This document shows, piece by piece, positions 47,960 to 60,024 of a stretch of 64,000 bases of DNA; position 1 is the stretch's first letter; each line of letters starts with the position of its first letter. Source of the stretch: Membranipora membranacea. Lineage: Eukaryota; Bryozoa; Gymnolaemata; Cheilostomatida; Membraniporidae. Under the pieces are notes generated by a model. It ran no database searches. It saw only the letters and a list, made by a program, of their open reading frames with translations, and was not told the DNA's origin. The stretch covers positions 5,277,001 through 5,341,000 of the forward strand of contig OU612066.1 in the NCBI GenBank assembly GCA_914767715.1. The letters are read 5' to 3'. The position numbers were made by a program, and so were the translations under genes.

Positions 47960-49095
47960 AAGGCCAACCACTCTCAGAACTCCACTCAGACCAACTCAGC
48001 TCAGGCCGACCAATCTCAGGCAAACCAGTATCAGAACTCAACTCGGAACTCAGCTCAGGCCGACCAGTCTCAGGCAAACCAGTATCAGAACTCCGCTTGG
48101 AACTCAGCTCAGGCCGACCAGTCTCAGGCAAACCACTCTCAGGCAAACCAGTATCAGAACTCCACTCGGAACTCAGCTCAGACCATGCAGTCTCAGACCA
48201 ACAAGTATCAGAACTCCATACAGAACTCAGCTCAGGCCGACCAGTCTCAAGCAAACCAGTATCAGAACTTTACACAGAACTCAGCTCAGGCCATCTCAGC
48301 TCAGGCCGACCAGTCTCAAGCAAACCAGTATCAGAACTCTACACAGAACTCAGCTCAGACCATCCTGTCTCTCACTCAGAACTCGGCTCAGGCCGACCAG
48401 TCTCAAGCAAACCAGTCTCAAGCAAACCAGTCTCAAGCAAACCAGTATCAGAACTCTACACAGAACTCGGCTCAGACCAACCAGTCTCACACTCAGAACT
48501 CAGCTCAGGCCATCCAGTCTGAGGCCAACCAGTTTCTTCAGAACTTCACACAGAACTCAACACAGAACTCAGCTCAGGCCGACCAGTCTCAAGCAAACCA
48601 GTATCAGAACTCTACACAGAACTCAGCTCAGGCCAACTCAGCTCAGGCCGACCAGTCTCAAGCAAACCAGTATCAGAACTCTACACAGAACTCAGCTCAG
48701 ACCATCCAGTCTCACACTCAGAACTCGGCTCAGGCCGACCAGTCCCAGGCCAACCAGTTTCTTCAGAACTTCACACAGAACTCCACACAGACCTCAGCTC
48801 AGACCGACCAGTCTCAAGCAAACCAGTATCAGAACTCTACACAGAACTCAGCTCAGACCATCCAGTCTCACACTCAGAACTCGGCTCAGGCCGACCAGTC
48901 CCAGGCCAACCAGTTTCTTCAGAACTTCACACAGAGCTCCACACAGACCTCAGCTCAGACCGACTAGTCTCAAGCAAACCAGTATCAGAACTCTACACAG
49001 AACTCAGCTCAGACCAACCAGTCTCACACTCAGAACTCTGCTCAGACCATTCTCAGGCCAACCAGTTTCTTCAGAACTCCACACAGAACACAGCT
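47960..49095. repeat. Coding-like minisatellite, basic unit 54 bp
   Basis: About twenty variant units built from AACTCAGCTCAGGCCGACCA and TCTCAAGCAAACCAGTATCA. Units and deletions are mostly multiples of three, so all three + frames stay open for long stretches: one reads (NSAQADQSQANQYQ)n, one (RPTSLRQTSIRTP)n, one (SSGRPVSGKPVSEL)n. The array starts right after the pogo stop codon and runs, in the Arg-rich frame, into the transposase start at 49128. Confidence 0.93.
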
Positions 49096-49127
49096 CAGGT
49101 CGACCAGTTGTTATTGAGCCAAGCAGC

Positions 49128-51540
49128 ATGGCTAAGACTAATGCTCAGAAACAAAAAGAGTACAGGGATCGCAAAAGACTGCAGCTAGGCAAAGAAGAAT
49201 ATGATAAAAAAGAGGCAGAACGCAAGCGCGCACAATGGCATAAAGAGCTTGAGAAGTCAAGAACACAGCATCGGCAAAAGATGAAAAGACAACGTAGCAC
49301 CAAGCGTGACAAATCTCTTGCTGAAGATATAGCTGATGTTGAGAGAATTGATACCCCCCAGGCTACTCGATCACCTCACAGCTACACCTGGATATCCAGT
49401 CTCAGTCGAGCAATATCGAGAGTGAAAAACCGACTGCCAAAGTCTCCTCGCAAGAAGAAAGCTGTGATCAAAGCGCTGACCACCTCTTTTGCTGACACAC
49501 CACAACCTGCTCTAGCTGCAAGCCCAAGCACTCCCAGAGAAAGGGACCGACAGCCATCTCTAGAGAAGTTGAAGCCAGGGTGAGGGAGTTTTATTTACGC
49601 CAAGAAGTTTCATGGACATCGCCTGGCTTGAAAGATTTCAAGACGATGACGATCGACGGTGCTAAGGTAGGCAATAGTATTGATCCCTTATCATCGATAA
49701 ATGCGAAACAAACGCCATTATTTCGCATTTATGTTGCTTATTTATTTGGAGCATCAATTCACTATGGCCTTAAGGTGTTTGCGGGGGAAATTGATATTAT
49801 AATAGTAATATAAATTTCCAACTATATTTCAATTTAGGTGAGAAAACAAAAGCGATATCTGCTGCTGACTTTGAAAGAGCTGGTTCCAGGGTGTACCAAG
49901 AAGAATATCCTGATGATAAAGTGCAACTATCGAAGTTCGAGGAGTCATGACCACCACTTGTCTTGTTTACCAACAATTTTCCCCACAATGTCTTGTCTGT
50001 GAAATTCACACTTATTTCGAGAATGTTTTGTCTTCTGTTTCTAAGCTGAATGTTGATGAGTTTTGGCAGTAGCCTGCTGTATAATGGCTAGTGAAGCATG
50101 TATGCTTGATGCCTGCAATAAGTGTGTGTCTGATCTCATAAGTTATCTCGATAAACTGCAGCTCAAGGCAGAAGATGTGAACCGTGAAATCTGCTGGAAA
50201 CTGTTGGAGAAGACCACAACCCGCCCGGTACAGAAGGAGTACGAAGGCCCCATCAATGAAGCGGTGGAAAAGCTGGCCAGTCTGTTCCAGGAGGTTAAGA
50301 GGCACCACTTCATAGCAAAGAAACAAGCCAAGATATTTAACCAGATGAACTCAAGCCCTCTACCTGGTCAGATGGTTCTACAGATAGATTTTAGCGAGAA
50401 TGCCTCTTTGGTGCCACAAGATGTGATTCAGAGCTCCCACTGGAACCACAACCAGGTTACGGTCTTCATCCCTGTAGCATGGACCCAAGATCATACCTTC
50501 AGCAATGCTGTCATATCTGATATGAGAGATCATGATAAGGTTGCAACAGCAAAGTTCATCGACACCACCATCGACGATGTGAAATCGAAGTTACAGATAA
50601 ACGAGGTCCACATCTTTAGTGATGGGGCCACTCAGCATTTTAAGTCTAGGTTCATGATGGCCTATCTCTCGTCAATACCACATAGAAAGGATGCCAGCGC
50701 CACATGGCATTTCTTTGCCACATCCCATGGGAAGGGGGCAGTGGATGGAATTGGTGGTAATGTCAAGCGGAAGGTCAGGAAAGAGATTCTGAGCAGGCGT
50801 GTTATTGTCAATACAGCCGCTGAGTTTGCTGTGGTGGCAAGAAACACATCAAATCAGACCATCATCATATTCATCACGGAAGAAGATATAAGAAATCAGG
50901 AGCCCATGTATAAAGATCTATGGAAAGATCCCAAGTTGAAAGGAATAAGGGGAATGCACTACGTGAAAGCGAGGAGCTATGGTACAGTAGAGGTCGCTTT
51001 GTATAGCCAGCAACCCAACGCGCGTGAAGCATGTGATGTTTGAGCTCAGTGCAGAAGAGCAGGATGCCATCAACGTTCCAGAGAGACAAGATCAGATAGT
51101 GCTGCCGCATTATGTTGAACTGGCGATCAATGGGGAAGATGTGGATGCAGAGGATTCGACAACCGCCATTGAGCCCATGCACTTAACCGAGGCGGCAGCT
51201 CCTGTTGCCCATGATGATGTGAATGCAACTAATAGGCCTGCTCATACATCCTCACGTGACATCCAGAGAGGTGAGCTTGTGGCAGTAGCATATGAAGAGG
51301 ACTGGTTCATCAGCGAGGTGACAGATAGTGGATGAAAATAAGTTTGAAATCAGCTCGATGACTAAGACCGGAAAGTCCTTCAAGTGGCCTGCTAAGAAAC
51401 AAGTCGACATCACACACAGAAACTTCATCTTGAAGGTTGTCCCACGACTCACCCCATCATCCAACCTGAGATACTCAGAGGTTAACAATATTGATGATAT
51501 TGTTGCTGAGTACAGCAGATACTGCGACAAGTATTTTTAG
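49128..51540 (+). pseudogene. DDE-like transposase of the 'ATSH' family, copy 2 (nearly complete)
   Basis: The start ATG at 49128 opens a basic bZIP-like N-terminus (TNAQKQKEYRDRKR), then Lys/Arg-rich sequence. After a frame change near 49530-49580, RVREFYLRQEVSWTSPGLKD follows, then an intron (49672-49838) and RKQKRYLLLTLKELV. The main frame, 50084-51043, has a CNKC zinc-ligand pair, VLQIDFSEN, WNHNQVTVF, VHIFSDGATQHFKSRF and WHFFATSHGKGAVDGIGGNV KR. The acidic residues of IDFSEN and FSDGA are plausible catalytic positions. C-terminal parts are in two more frames (51045-51335 with AYEEDWFISEV; 51330-51540 with GKSFKWPAKK). Several frame breaks make this copy inactive, but the central 320-residue frame is intact. 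Confidence 0.78.
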
Positions 51541-51894
51541 ATGGCTGGTGAAATGGGTTGTGCCGTGGTACATGACAATCGAATGGAGAACAGTAACTTC
51601 ATGATATCCATGTAACTAGTGTTCAATGTTATATTATTTTGTATTTCCAAATACATGAATTAGTTTTATGCAAAAAACTACAATGAATATCCTTTCCCAT
51701 CAAAAATGATGACTTGAATACGCCCATAAGTGAGTGTGTCTGGGTTTGGGAGTTGTGCCCCTAAATCAACCAAGGAAGACCATTGAATAACCTGAAAACT
51801 ATCTGGAACACATGTGTCTTGGCAGATAATGAATAACCATTAAAAAAAGCAAGAAAAGTAAGCTAACTGCATCAAATAATAGCTTTGCACTTTT

Positions 51895-52288
51895 GTGCCT
51901 CCGTTACCATGTGCCTCCGTTACTATGACCTGTGAACCAAGACTGGGTGCTGATCGCAAACAATGCTCTGGATTGATTTGAGACTTCTTTTGTACTTTTT
52001 GGGAATGTTGATTTATGAAAAGGTTAGCAAAACTTTTCCATTGAAGGTTGAGCACAGGGGATTGCACGGCTATGTACCAAACATTAAAATAAAGGTGCTA
52101 ATTTTTTGTGCCTCCGTTACTTCCCACCTTACCTGGCGTGGCATCGTCAATTGTCAAGTGAGTTAAATATTTTTTGTCCTAATATGTTCTCTAGCACATT
52201 TGGGACTTTTGCAAAGCTAAACTATGGCTGTTTGAGTTTACTATTCCTGCACAGTGCAAGAGAAAGAGTGAGAACGTGCCTCCGTTAC
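51895..52288 (+). repeat. Four dispersed copies of GTGCCTCCGTTAC
   Basis: Exact 13-base copies at 51895-51907, 51911-51923, 52108-52120 and 52276-52288, all in the same orientation within 400 bases. Confidence 0.9.
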
Positions 52289-52570
52289 AGTACGGCCTTG
52301 CCCTTCTATATTTAAAAAATGTCTTATTTCATTGTTATCAATCGTATTTCAATAAACTAAAATAATACTTCAAATAAGCAAAAGGGACGTCTTCGTGCAT
52401 CGACTCTCTCATTGACTTACTCCTATTAAACCACTCTGGCGGTTTGCTTTTGGGAATTCCCAGTACTGTTTTGACTGCTTTTTGGCGGAATTATGATCAG
52501 CCACTTGATATGAGGAAAAATGCCCCTCAAGGCAAAGTATGGCCACAAACTCTGGCAGGCCAAGTCCAGT

Positions 52571-52589
52571 GGGGGGGGGGGGGGGGGGG
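52571..52589 (+). repeat. Poly-G run of 19
   Basis: Nineteen consecutive G. Its length is likely to vary and to be error-prone in assemblies. Confidence 0.95.
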
Positions 52590-54868
52590 AAACAAGTGCT
52601 AGTAAAAGGTAAGAGTTTTGGATTATAGAGTTTGCCTAGTTGGCTAATAAATACAGTATGAGTATTTCAATTTACCATTTTAGTTGCTTGTGTATAAAAA
52701 TGCAGGTAATCACCAAAGATTCAGAGTGCATTTTTGTAACAAAGCAAATATGTGTTTCTCACCAACCGCTTTATGAATGTTCCTTATAACATTAATTAAA
52801 TTGTGCCACTCAGGTTGAAGCGTCACTATGAGACCCAGGAGCCAGTACAACTCAAAACATGATGTTCTACTTAGAGCGTCTACGCTGACTTTAGCACTCT
52901 GTATAAGAATGGGCCAAATATATCTCCTAAAGCCTTTAATCAGGTTGTCCTGAAGGTGAGTCCCCAGAGTTAAGTTTATAAACTGTATAAAGTGTTCTTT
53001 TAAATGAATGTTTATGTGCCTTGCCTACCTAACCTACTAGTTACTGAGTTTTTCATTCTACTAGTCTGATACAGTTAGAGTGTTGGTTGCTGTTTTAAGA
53101 TGCACTGTCTTATGTGTCATAACTGATATGACTTGACCGGCTTAATAAAGTTAAATATATTATACTGAAATGCTGGTACAATTCTCAGCCAAAATATTGT
53201 GTCAAGCAACGTTATGAGCCTACTTGTCTCTAACCCGCCTTCTTAAAGGAAGGAAACACCAAAACATGCTATTCTCTGTAGGTATTTCCTGCAGTCATTC
53301 CAATGGAGGACGTATGTTGTGAAGGTGGGTACCCGGCAAGTCTTTGTGGGACTAATGAAAGTGGGAAGCAATCCGCAAACAACTATAGATCACACTTACA
53401 ACCAGAGCCAGACAGAAAGCAATTCCTCCTACCATGGATATGTTAAGGTAAAATTGTCAATCTAAGTGGGGGTGCAATGGTAGTATAAAGTGAAAAGCAA
53501 TTCCATCATAGAAGAAAACACACTGGACATGGGCAAATTATGCATGCTTGTAACTCCAGATGCCTATAGGTCAAAGCTTGAGTGTACCTTTTTTACATAG
53601 GCCACATATTCTTTGTATGAATTGCAGTTGTGAGTCAAATCTCTTATTTAGGGCCCTGTGCTTCCCTTCTGGGCCACATCATTAAAAACCATATATCAAT
53701 GCCTAAAATCGAAAAAATACCAAAAATGAGAAATCAAAAATTGAAATCGGGCCAAGGGGTCGGTTGAGATGAAAGGTGGAAGGTGGAAAATCGATGCCAA
53801 AATCAGAATTGGGGCAGCACTAGCCAAATAAAAAATCGTGACAGCACTAACTGAAACCGATCCCAGATGTGGGTGGAGGACATGCATTAACATAACTGAG
53901 CATAAAATAAAAATAATTCTTCAAAAGTTGTGCAAAAAAAAAAGTGGCCCTACCTGCCCCAACTGGTCAGCAGTAATTCAGTTTAACATGATCACGGAAA
54001 GCTGTCATTCTTAGACCCGCTAGAGCCCCGGTCAGGCTATAACTCGACTACACCTCCACCAGGGAGAGGCCGGCATCGTTGCTAATCTCAATCCAAAAAC
54101 AATATTGTATATAAAAATCGTTTATGATCCGACTCATGTATGCCAACCATATTCTGTACCAAGATATCACTGTAATATTTCATCCTGCCTGCAGATAGAG
54201 TCCTTTTTATATCATGTATCAATAAAAGAATTCATCATCATCATCTGTCCCACCTTCCCCTTCTCAAGGGATGCAATGACAAATCACTCTGACCGAAGGA
54301 CTCTAGGACAAAATTAGGATTTATATAATATAAATAATAGGCGACTTACTGAGCCCAAAAATAACATTTTTATAATTTGGAGTTGTGTTGTCAATGCCCA
54401 TGATAAAGGAACAGTTCACTATAGGAAGGATACTAAAATATTCCTATTTCTTTGATAACTCGGTAGCAGCATATTTTCTGGAAGTGGCATTCTCAGATCA
54501 GGTGCATAATCTACCAACAATCACATTGGGATGGAGAAAAAAATTCTAGTTCCTCAAACCTTCAAACCAGCGATGTAATTCTTGCAGTGTCATAACAAAC
54601 AAGGTTATTATTCTGGGATATGTGGTAACACCTTAGTAATAGTATAGAAATTATTGATATGATGAAAAATTAGAGCATGACATGATATAACAGTGGTCTG
54701 AATGGTGCACCGCAAGAAATATACTGCAAACGATTGGTCTAGCATATCTAACCTGGTATGTGCACCACAAAACACTGAAGCAAACATTATAAATACTGAA
54801 GTGTGAATGATTAAAACCAGTATGAATATCCATTTATATGGTCATCAGACTCCAAGTAACATCACAAT

Positions 54869-56563
54869 ATGGAAGATCTTGTAAGCAGCGATTTGATATG
54901 ATTGAATGAAGTCGAAACGTGGGACACAGAAGCAGTGAAAGATTACTGTAGGCGTAGTGGTTTTAAGCGCTCTGGAACAAGAAAGGAACTCTGTTCAAGA
55001 GCGTATACATTATACAATGCTGAAACCCCAGAATTGCCTTGCCTAAACGACCAGGAAATTTATAAAAAAAAAACAATATAACATTATTCAAGATTGGTGG
55101 GTCAGCTCCAGACCCTAATCGACTTAAATGTATGATATTGCATGACAAAAAGGCCACCCATCTCATACTTTGAGATACAAAAATTTATCTCCAAACTGGT
55201 ACATTGTCATTCTGACAGTGTCTTAACAAAAGAACAATCTTATAATGACAATGCTATCCCTGATTCCCCAGCTGTGGGTGCAGCGGTAAGACTGTTTCTG
55301 GGACAGCTGAGAGCAGAGTTGCAAAACGGCTGATTTTACTACCAGGCTGTTGATATCAAGTTGTGACAAATTTACATTTTCCGGTCATGATGTAACAAGG
55401 ATTTTCTTTGTCTGAAGAGGTGTGCGATTATTCTCATGAATGACCAGACAGATTCTCAAATTTTTCAGTTACATTGATTAATGGTTTATTACATAACAGA
55501 GCTGTAACATGCTGTAACAGTCATAAGGGACAACAGTAAATCGAAAAACAGTACCATAAAAATCCTAATAATTATTTGTAATCTTTGCCCTAAAAGACGA
55601 TTTACAATGTGGTTACTGTATCAGTATCATAGATCTAATTCATGCAGCTAAATTTTCAGACGAGCAATGCTGTCGCAATTACCTATTAGCAGTTTTTTAC
55701 CCATTAGAAATGTTGATGCTGACATTTTTTTGTAAACCACAGCCCTACATTTCACTACATGGAAATCTTGATTACTATTAACCGCACTCATTCTAAGTAT
55801 AGACTTGTTTGTCATCATTTTATGCACCACTTTCTTGTCAAGACTCGTACAGCCAACCAGCTAATCGACGAGCCTCCATTTTGTATCAACTTATATTTCT
55901 GTTTTACGCTGCGCTCCAATTTATCCTTACGATGTAGCCTGCAGCATTATTACAAACACAGTGTCATGGCACAAGTTGTAGAGATTATTATTACTTCCAT
56001 ACCAATTATCCTACCTAGGAAGAGTTAAGCAACATATGTAAGAGGGCGATAATTTTGGTACAACCAATAAAATGTTCGTTGCTGACCACCTCGATGTGTA
56101 TGCTATCTAGCCTGGCGTCTCTATACTAGTACAGTTACGGGTCAACTTCAGGACTGCAACCAAACTCCACAAAAACCTGATATCAAAATTAATGATCAGG
56201 AATCTACAGCTACAATCGCTGCTGCTCAAGAATTGGGCAAAATTAGGAAGAAAGTTGATGTTATGAAACACTATCAAGCAGCCAATCCATAGCACAACTC
56301 GTGCAGAATATGAACAGCCCCGCTCGAGAAATAAATTATGTTCAGTGTATCACCATGGACCAGTAAAAGGGCTTGATAGTTTCATTTCTTGGGATTGCTG
56401 CGAGGGTAGGCTACTGGAAATTATGTCACCCTCATCTGATACTCCCTTGTGCATCGATAAAAATAGGAAACTAAAAACAAAGCCTGTTTATTATGGCCAA
56501 ATCTCATGTCAGATGATGATCACTGGTATAACAAAGTATGTTTTTTTCTTTATTTTACAATAA
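54869..56563 (+). pseudogene. SAP-domain and YqaJ-like nuclease gene remnant
   Basis: From 54869 the reading MEDLVSSDL, a stop, then WDTEAVKDYCRRSGFKRSG and TRKELCSRAYTLY is a SAP DNA-binding helix pair. A second piece (55098-55333) reads LILFEIQKFISKLVHCHSDS. At about 56345-56560 the frame GRLLEIMSPSSD, then KTKPVYYGQISCQMMITGI, resembles the core of YqaJ-type exonucleases (acidic residue, E-x-K-like strand, Q-x-x-x-Q helix), with Met-Ser where the catalytic E-x-K would give Lys-Cys. SAP plus YqaJ genes are common as mobile-element-linked genes in invertebrates. Stops and frame changes show decay. The joining of the pieces into one gene is inferred from order and strand. Confidence 0.5.
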
Positions 56564-57184
56564 TTTATCGCAATCAAGATGGAAGTTTTAGATTATGATG
56601 AGCTTTTCAGCTCCGGAATGAAAACTAATCTCTGCTTGTTCTTGGAAATGGCACCAGAAATTATCTCTCATTTGAGTAAGTTAAGTTAAGTTTGCAGAAT
56701 GCTCAAAATATAATTTTGCCTGACCTGCTCATGAGTCAACCAGTATGGCATAGGTATGACTGAGTGTTTAAAAATCTGTCACATTTATATCGTTGAAACT
56801 TGTATCGGAGCTGACAATAGGACTTCAGAGGACTTACGGGTATATTTTTGTTACTGGCATCGCTCATAATTTACATCGCTGTCTGAATAATTTCATTGTA
56901 ATGGCCTCATCTCACATTCACTTAATCTGGTACAGGCACAGTGCCCTCACTTGTCAGGGCCTGGTAAGTCGCGTCCTTGCTTACTAGGAAGAAAGTAGGC
57001 AAAGGGGGCAAAAAGGGAGCATGGACTAACCTGCTCCATACTACAAAACCACATATCATCATAGCCACTGATACCTGTTAAACGACCGAGTCAACAACTC
57101 TTTATTACAAAGCATTAATTCCAACATCATTAAAAAGCAAATTTGTTTTTGTGTGTCATCCAGCATTGAATCAAGGAGTCAAGG

Positions 57185-57603
57185 GGTTGATTGAATATAG
57201 GAGAAGGCTTTAAGGACACTTGGATCCATCAAACTATCCTGCATGCTCCCAGGGAGGGGCACCTACTGGCCTATACAAGCCTGTGTCGTCCCTTACTGCA
57301 GTACGCTGACACGATCTGGGATCCCTCACTAAACAACATTGAGTCTTTTGAGATGATACAAAATCAGGCAATTAGGTTTATAAGCTGCCTCAAAGGCAGA
57401 GAGAGTGTCACTGAGACCGGCTCTGAACTTGGCCTCCAGTCTCTAAAAGTGAGGAGAAAAATTCACAGACCGACTATACTGATGAACATACGTCAGGATG
57501 AGGAGAGACATAACGCCCTGGCTCAGGCCTGTGACGAAATCTCGATGGACCGTGAAAACATGACCATGACACAACCAGGGCTGCTACCAGAGGTGAGCTG
57601 ACC
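57185..57603 (+). pseudogene. Non-LTR reverse transcriptase C-terminal fragment
   Basis: The reading LLAYTSLCRPLLQYADTIWD, NIESFEMIQNQAIRFISCLK, then ELGLQSLKVRRKIHRPTILM is the standard post-thumb region of animal LINE ORF2. It ends near a stop at 57601. Catalytic parts are missing. It differs from the fragment at 18.7 kb, so it is another LINE family. Confidence 0.8.
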
Positions 57604-58300
57604 TCAGTCTATATAGCATCTCAAGCTTTCCACTGTAGTTTTCTACCACAACGAACAATAAGGGATACCAGAGGAAGCAAGATGTAAAGCACAAAACCCA
57701 GTGCACAACTGGAAACAGAGGCTGGTAGTTCAACCCATCTTAGTGTCATCTATCTCAAATTTAGTCCAGTCAATATAACTATGATTATTAAAATACAAAG
57801 CCGTACAGTCACCAGTACCTAACAACTTGCTCATCACTACTCATCACTATCCAATCGACTCATCCCCCCCACCCCCCGTATTTTCGCGAAGACAGAAGAT
57901 AGGGGTTTCTTAAATGTGAAGACTGGAAGATGTGAAGATTTACCATGGGGAAGACTAAAGATAAATCATTATGTGGGAAGATGAAGAGGGAAGATTTCTC
58001 ACTTGTTCTGTTTTCACAGTGATTTCCAGTTGTTTACTTGTCTCTCAGTAATCAGTGTTTCCGGATAGAATGACCATGACCTAGGATGGTTATACTTAGA
58101 TAATTATTTGCAAACTCTATTCCAAGTAGAACATAGCCTGAGAAGGCCTTCTGAACTTGTGGACTCTTTGGACTACCCTCTATCCCCTGGAGGCCTATCC
58201 AGGAATCGTGACCTGATTGGCCAATTAAGGATTTAGACCTATATCATTGGCCAAAAACTGTTAGCCAGGTATTTACATGATTGACTACTTTGAGTAGAGA
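57604..58300. other. Non-coding interval with GAAGAT-rich stretch
   Basis: Purine-rich repeats of GGGAAGA/GTGAAGA type at 57885-58000, next to a C-rich run at 57868-57878. A similar purine-rich piece (GGGAAGAATGGGAAGA) occurs at 59380-59395, on the far side of the open frames at 58.3-59.2 kb. Confidence 0.4.
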
Positions 58301-58303
58301 TAC

Positions 58304-59233
58304 TTGTCATCCTCATGTCAAAATTATCATTTTGGAGGGAAAGCTTGCACAGCAGCAGCATTGGCCAACATTATCATGGATGTTCTATTAGTAGTTTTCT
58401 CTGCTGATAAAACCCAGATATTTAAATGTATGAGCCTGATTACTCCAATTGAAACAAATGAGGATGTGGACTCCTTTGTTGATCGACTCAAAACATTATT
58501 CATTAACAGTACAAGGAACTTAGATAAAGGGAAGGTGGAGTACAGGATGACAGTCAGATGTAAGGATACATCCATTCCTTATCTCATTGGCATTGATGAT
58601 TCAGGGGTCTTTGAGGCCATTAAGTCCAAGATCAGGGCTCATCCTGATCCTTCAAAAGGATTTGACATCAAATGTAAGTTTTTATTTCTTGATCTATGCT
58701 ATGGCCGTCTATCTTTTGCTTTCATTTGTTTACCAGCGAACTGGATTGAAGGCACTTTGATGACCACTCTAATACACTAGACACAGTACTGACTGACCTA
58801 AGTCTCAACCTGGCCACTAGTCTATTCTGTTAGTAATTGAGGCCCTGGCTGGGTTGATTCAACTATATATGAGTACATGTGGAAACCTGTTGAGAAGGCT
58901 GCATGTTATACGTTGGCATCGAGCTATGAAATGCTATTGAACTACTATTGAACTTAGCTTAGACTGAAGTCCAGATTTGAATTTTGATTTAATTTGATAT
59001 TTGTAGTCGAGGGAATCGAATTAGCTTATAAAGCGCCTTTGGGTGTCATTAAGCAGAGAAATAGAGGCCTGAGAGACGACTCTAAAGACGATTTACTCCT
59101 ATTATCTACTATAGATGCAGGAAAAACCACAAAACTCTTGTCGCTGAGAACCGAAAGACAAAAAGAATTGTATGACAGATTCGTAGAGGGTAAGCGATTG
59201 TACAAGCTCTGTGAGAGCGCAAATGTATCTTAA
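58304..59233 (+). CDS. Unrecognised gene, two exons visible
   Basis: The first exon ends at about 58674 (DPSKGFDIK) with donor TGTAAGT. The second runs from 59007 to a stop at 59231-59233, after acceptor TTTGTAG. The phases join to GFDIKFEGIELAYKAPLGV, which supports a real intron. The protein starts with a hydrophobic stretch (ALANIIMDVLLVVF), then charged sequence DVDSFVDRLKTLF and MTVRCKDTSIPYLIGIDDSG, and ends in a charged helix (LRTERQKELYDRFVEGKRLY). The ATG is unclear: the first ATG in frame is at about 58377. No family recognised. Purine-rich DNA on both sides suggests it might be part of a mobile element. Confidence 0.4.
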
Positions 59234-60024
59234 TTTAGACCCATTGGAAAACCCGAGGATAGCCTTCTAACCTTATATCCAGTTGCTTGATTGATAATAC
59301 ACAATACAATATTTGCGGCTGAGAGTAACCCCCTCTGCCTCCTTAACAGAGAAGAATTAGAAGATTGAAATTTTAAGTGGGAAGAATGGGAAGATCAGTT
59401 CTAGTGGGGGGAGCCCCACCATCATTAGTATATTTCAATATTAGGATAATAACATTATTCTTGGACAAAGTTACTTGTTTTAAAATGTAGCCAACGAACA
59501 AAAAATGCCAAAAATTTTATTTCGAGTATATACCACTTCCATGTTATATCGTTATTCATAATATGCCTGCAAACAGACCAACTAACTTGCATCAACTAAC
59601 TAACAGACTAACTAACTCCTTGCTCACATTCAACATTATCTCTGCAAATGGAGGCAATTTTAATTTTTCTTCGCTCAATCTCAAATAAATATTTAACTAA
59701 CTAAATAACTCAACCCGCCTGTGAAGGAGAACTAGATGGGCCCACGGACCCAGAAAAAAAAACCGTAAAACCTCTCCACACACTGTTGTTAGCCAAACTT
59801 TGAGCAAGGAGTAAGAGTCTAACTCCTTGCTTTAAGGCACTCCTTTTACCTTTATGTAAAGCTGCCAAGTGTTTCATGTCTTCTAAAGCATAGGCATCTG
59901 GAGTTACAAGCACGTATAATTTGGTTGATAATGGTCATTGGCAAACTATACAGGCTTGTAATTCCAGATGTCTATGTATGTTGTTGTTCTAAAGGTATTC
60001 ATTTATTCAAAGAAGAATAAATAA

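Larger units (their letters stand above)
51541..54868. other. Non-coding interval with small repeats
   Basis: No coding exon recognised over 3.3 kb. Contains the GTGCCTCCGTTAC motif repeats, a 19-base G run and diffuse AT-rich DNA. Sequence near 53525-53580 is weakly similar, in both orientations, to 59870-59980. Confidence 0.4.

Noticed and set aside
47918-48967. 349-residue Gln/Asn/Ser/Ala-rich open frame, prion-like in look
   Set aside because: It is one of three simultaneously open frames of the 54-bp minisatellite, has no exon signals, and ends arbitrarily within the array. Treated as a by-product of repeat periodicity.
51895-52288. CRISPR-like spaced repeats
   Set aside because: Only four 13-base copies at irregular distances (16, 197 and 168 bases between starts).
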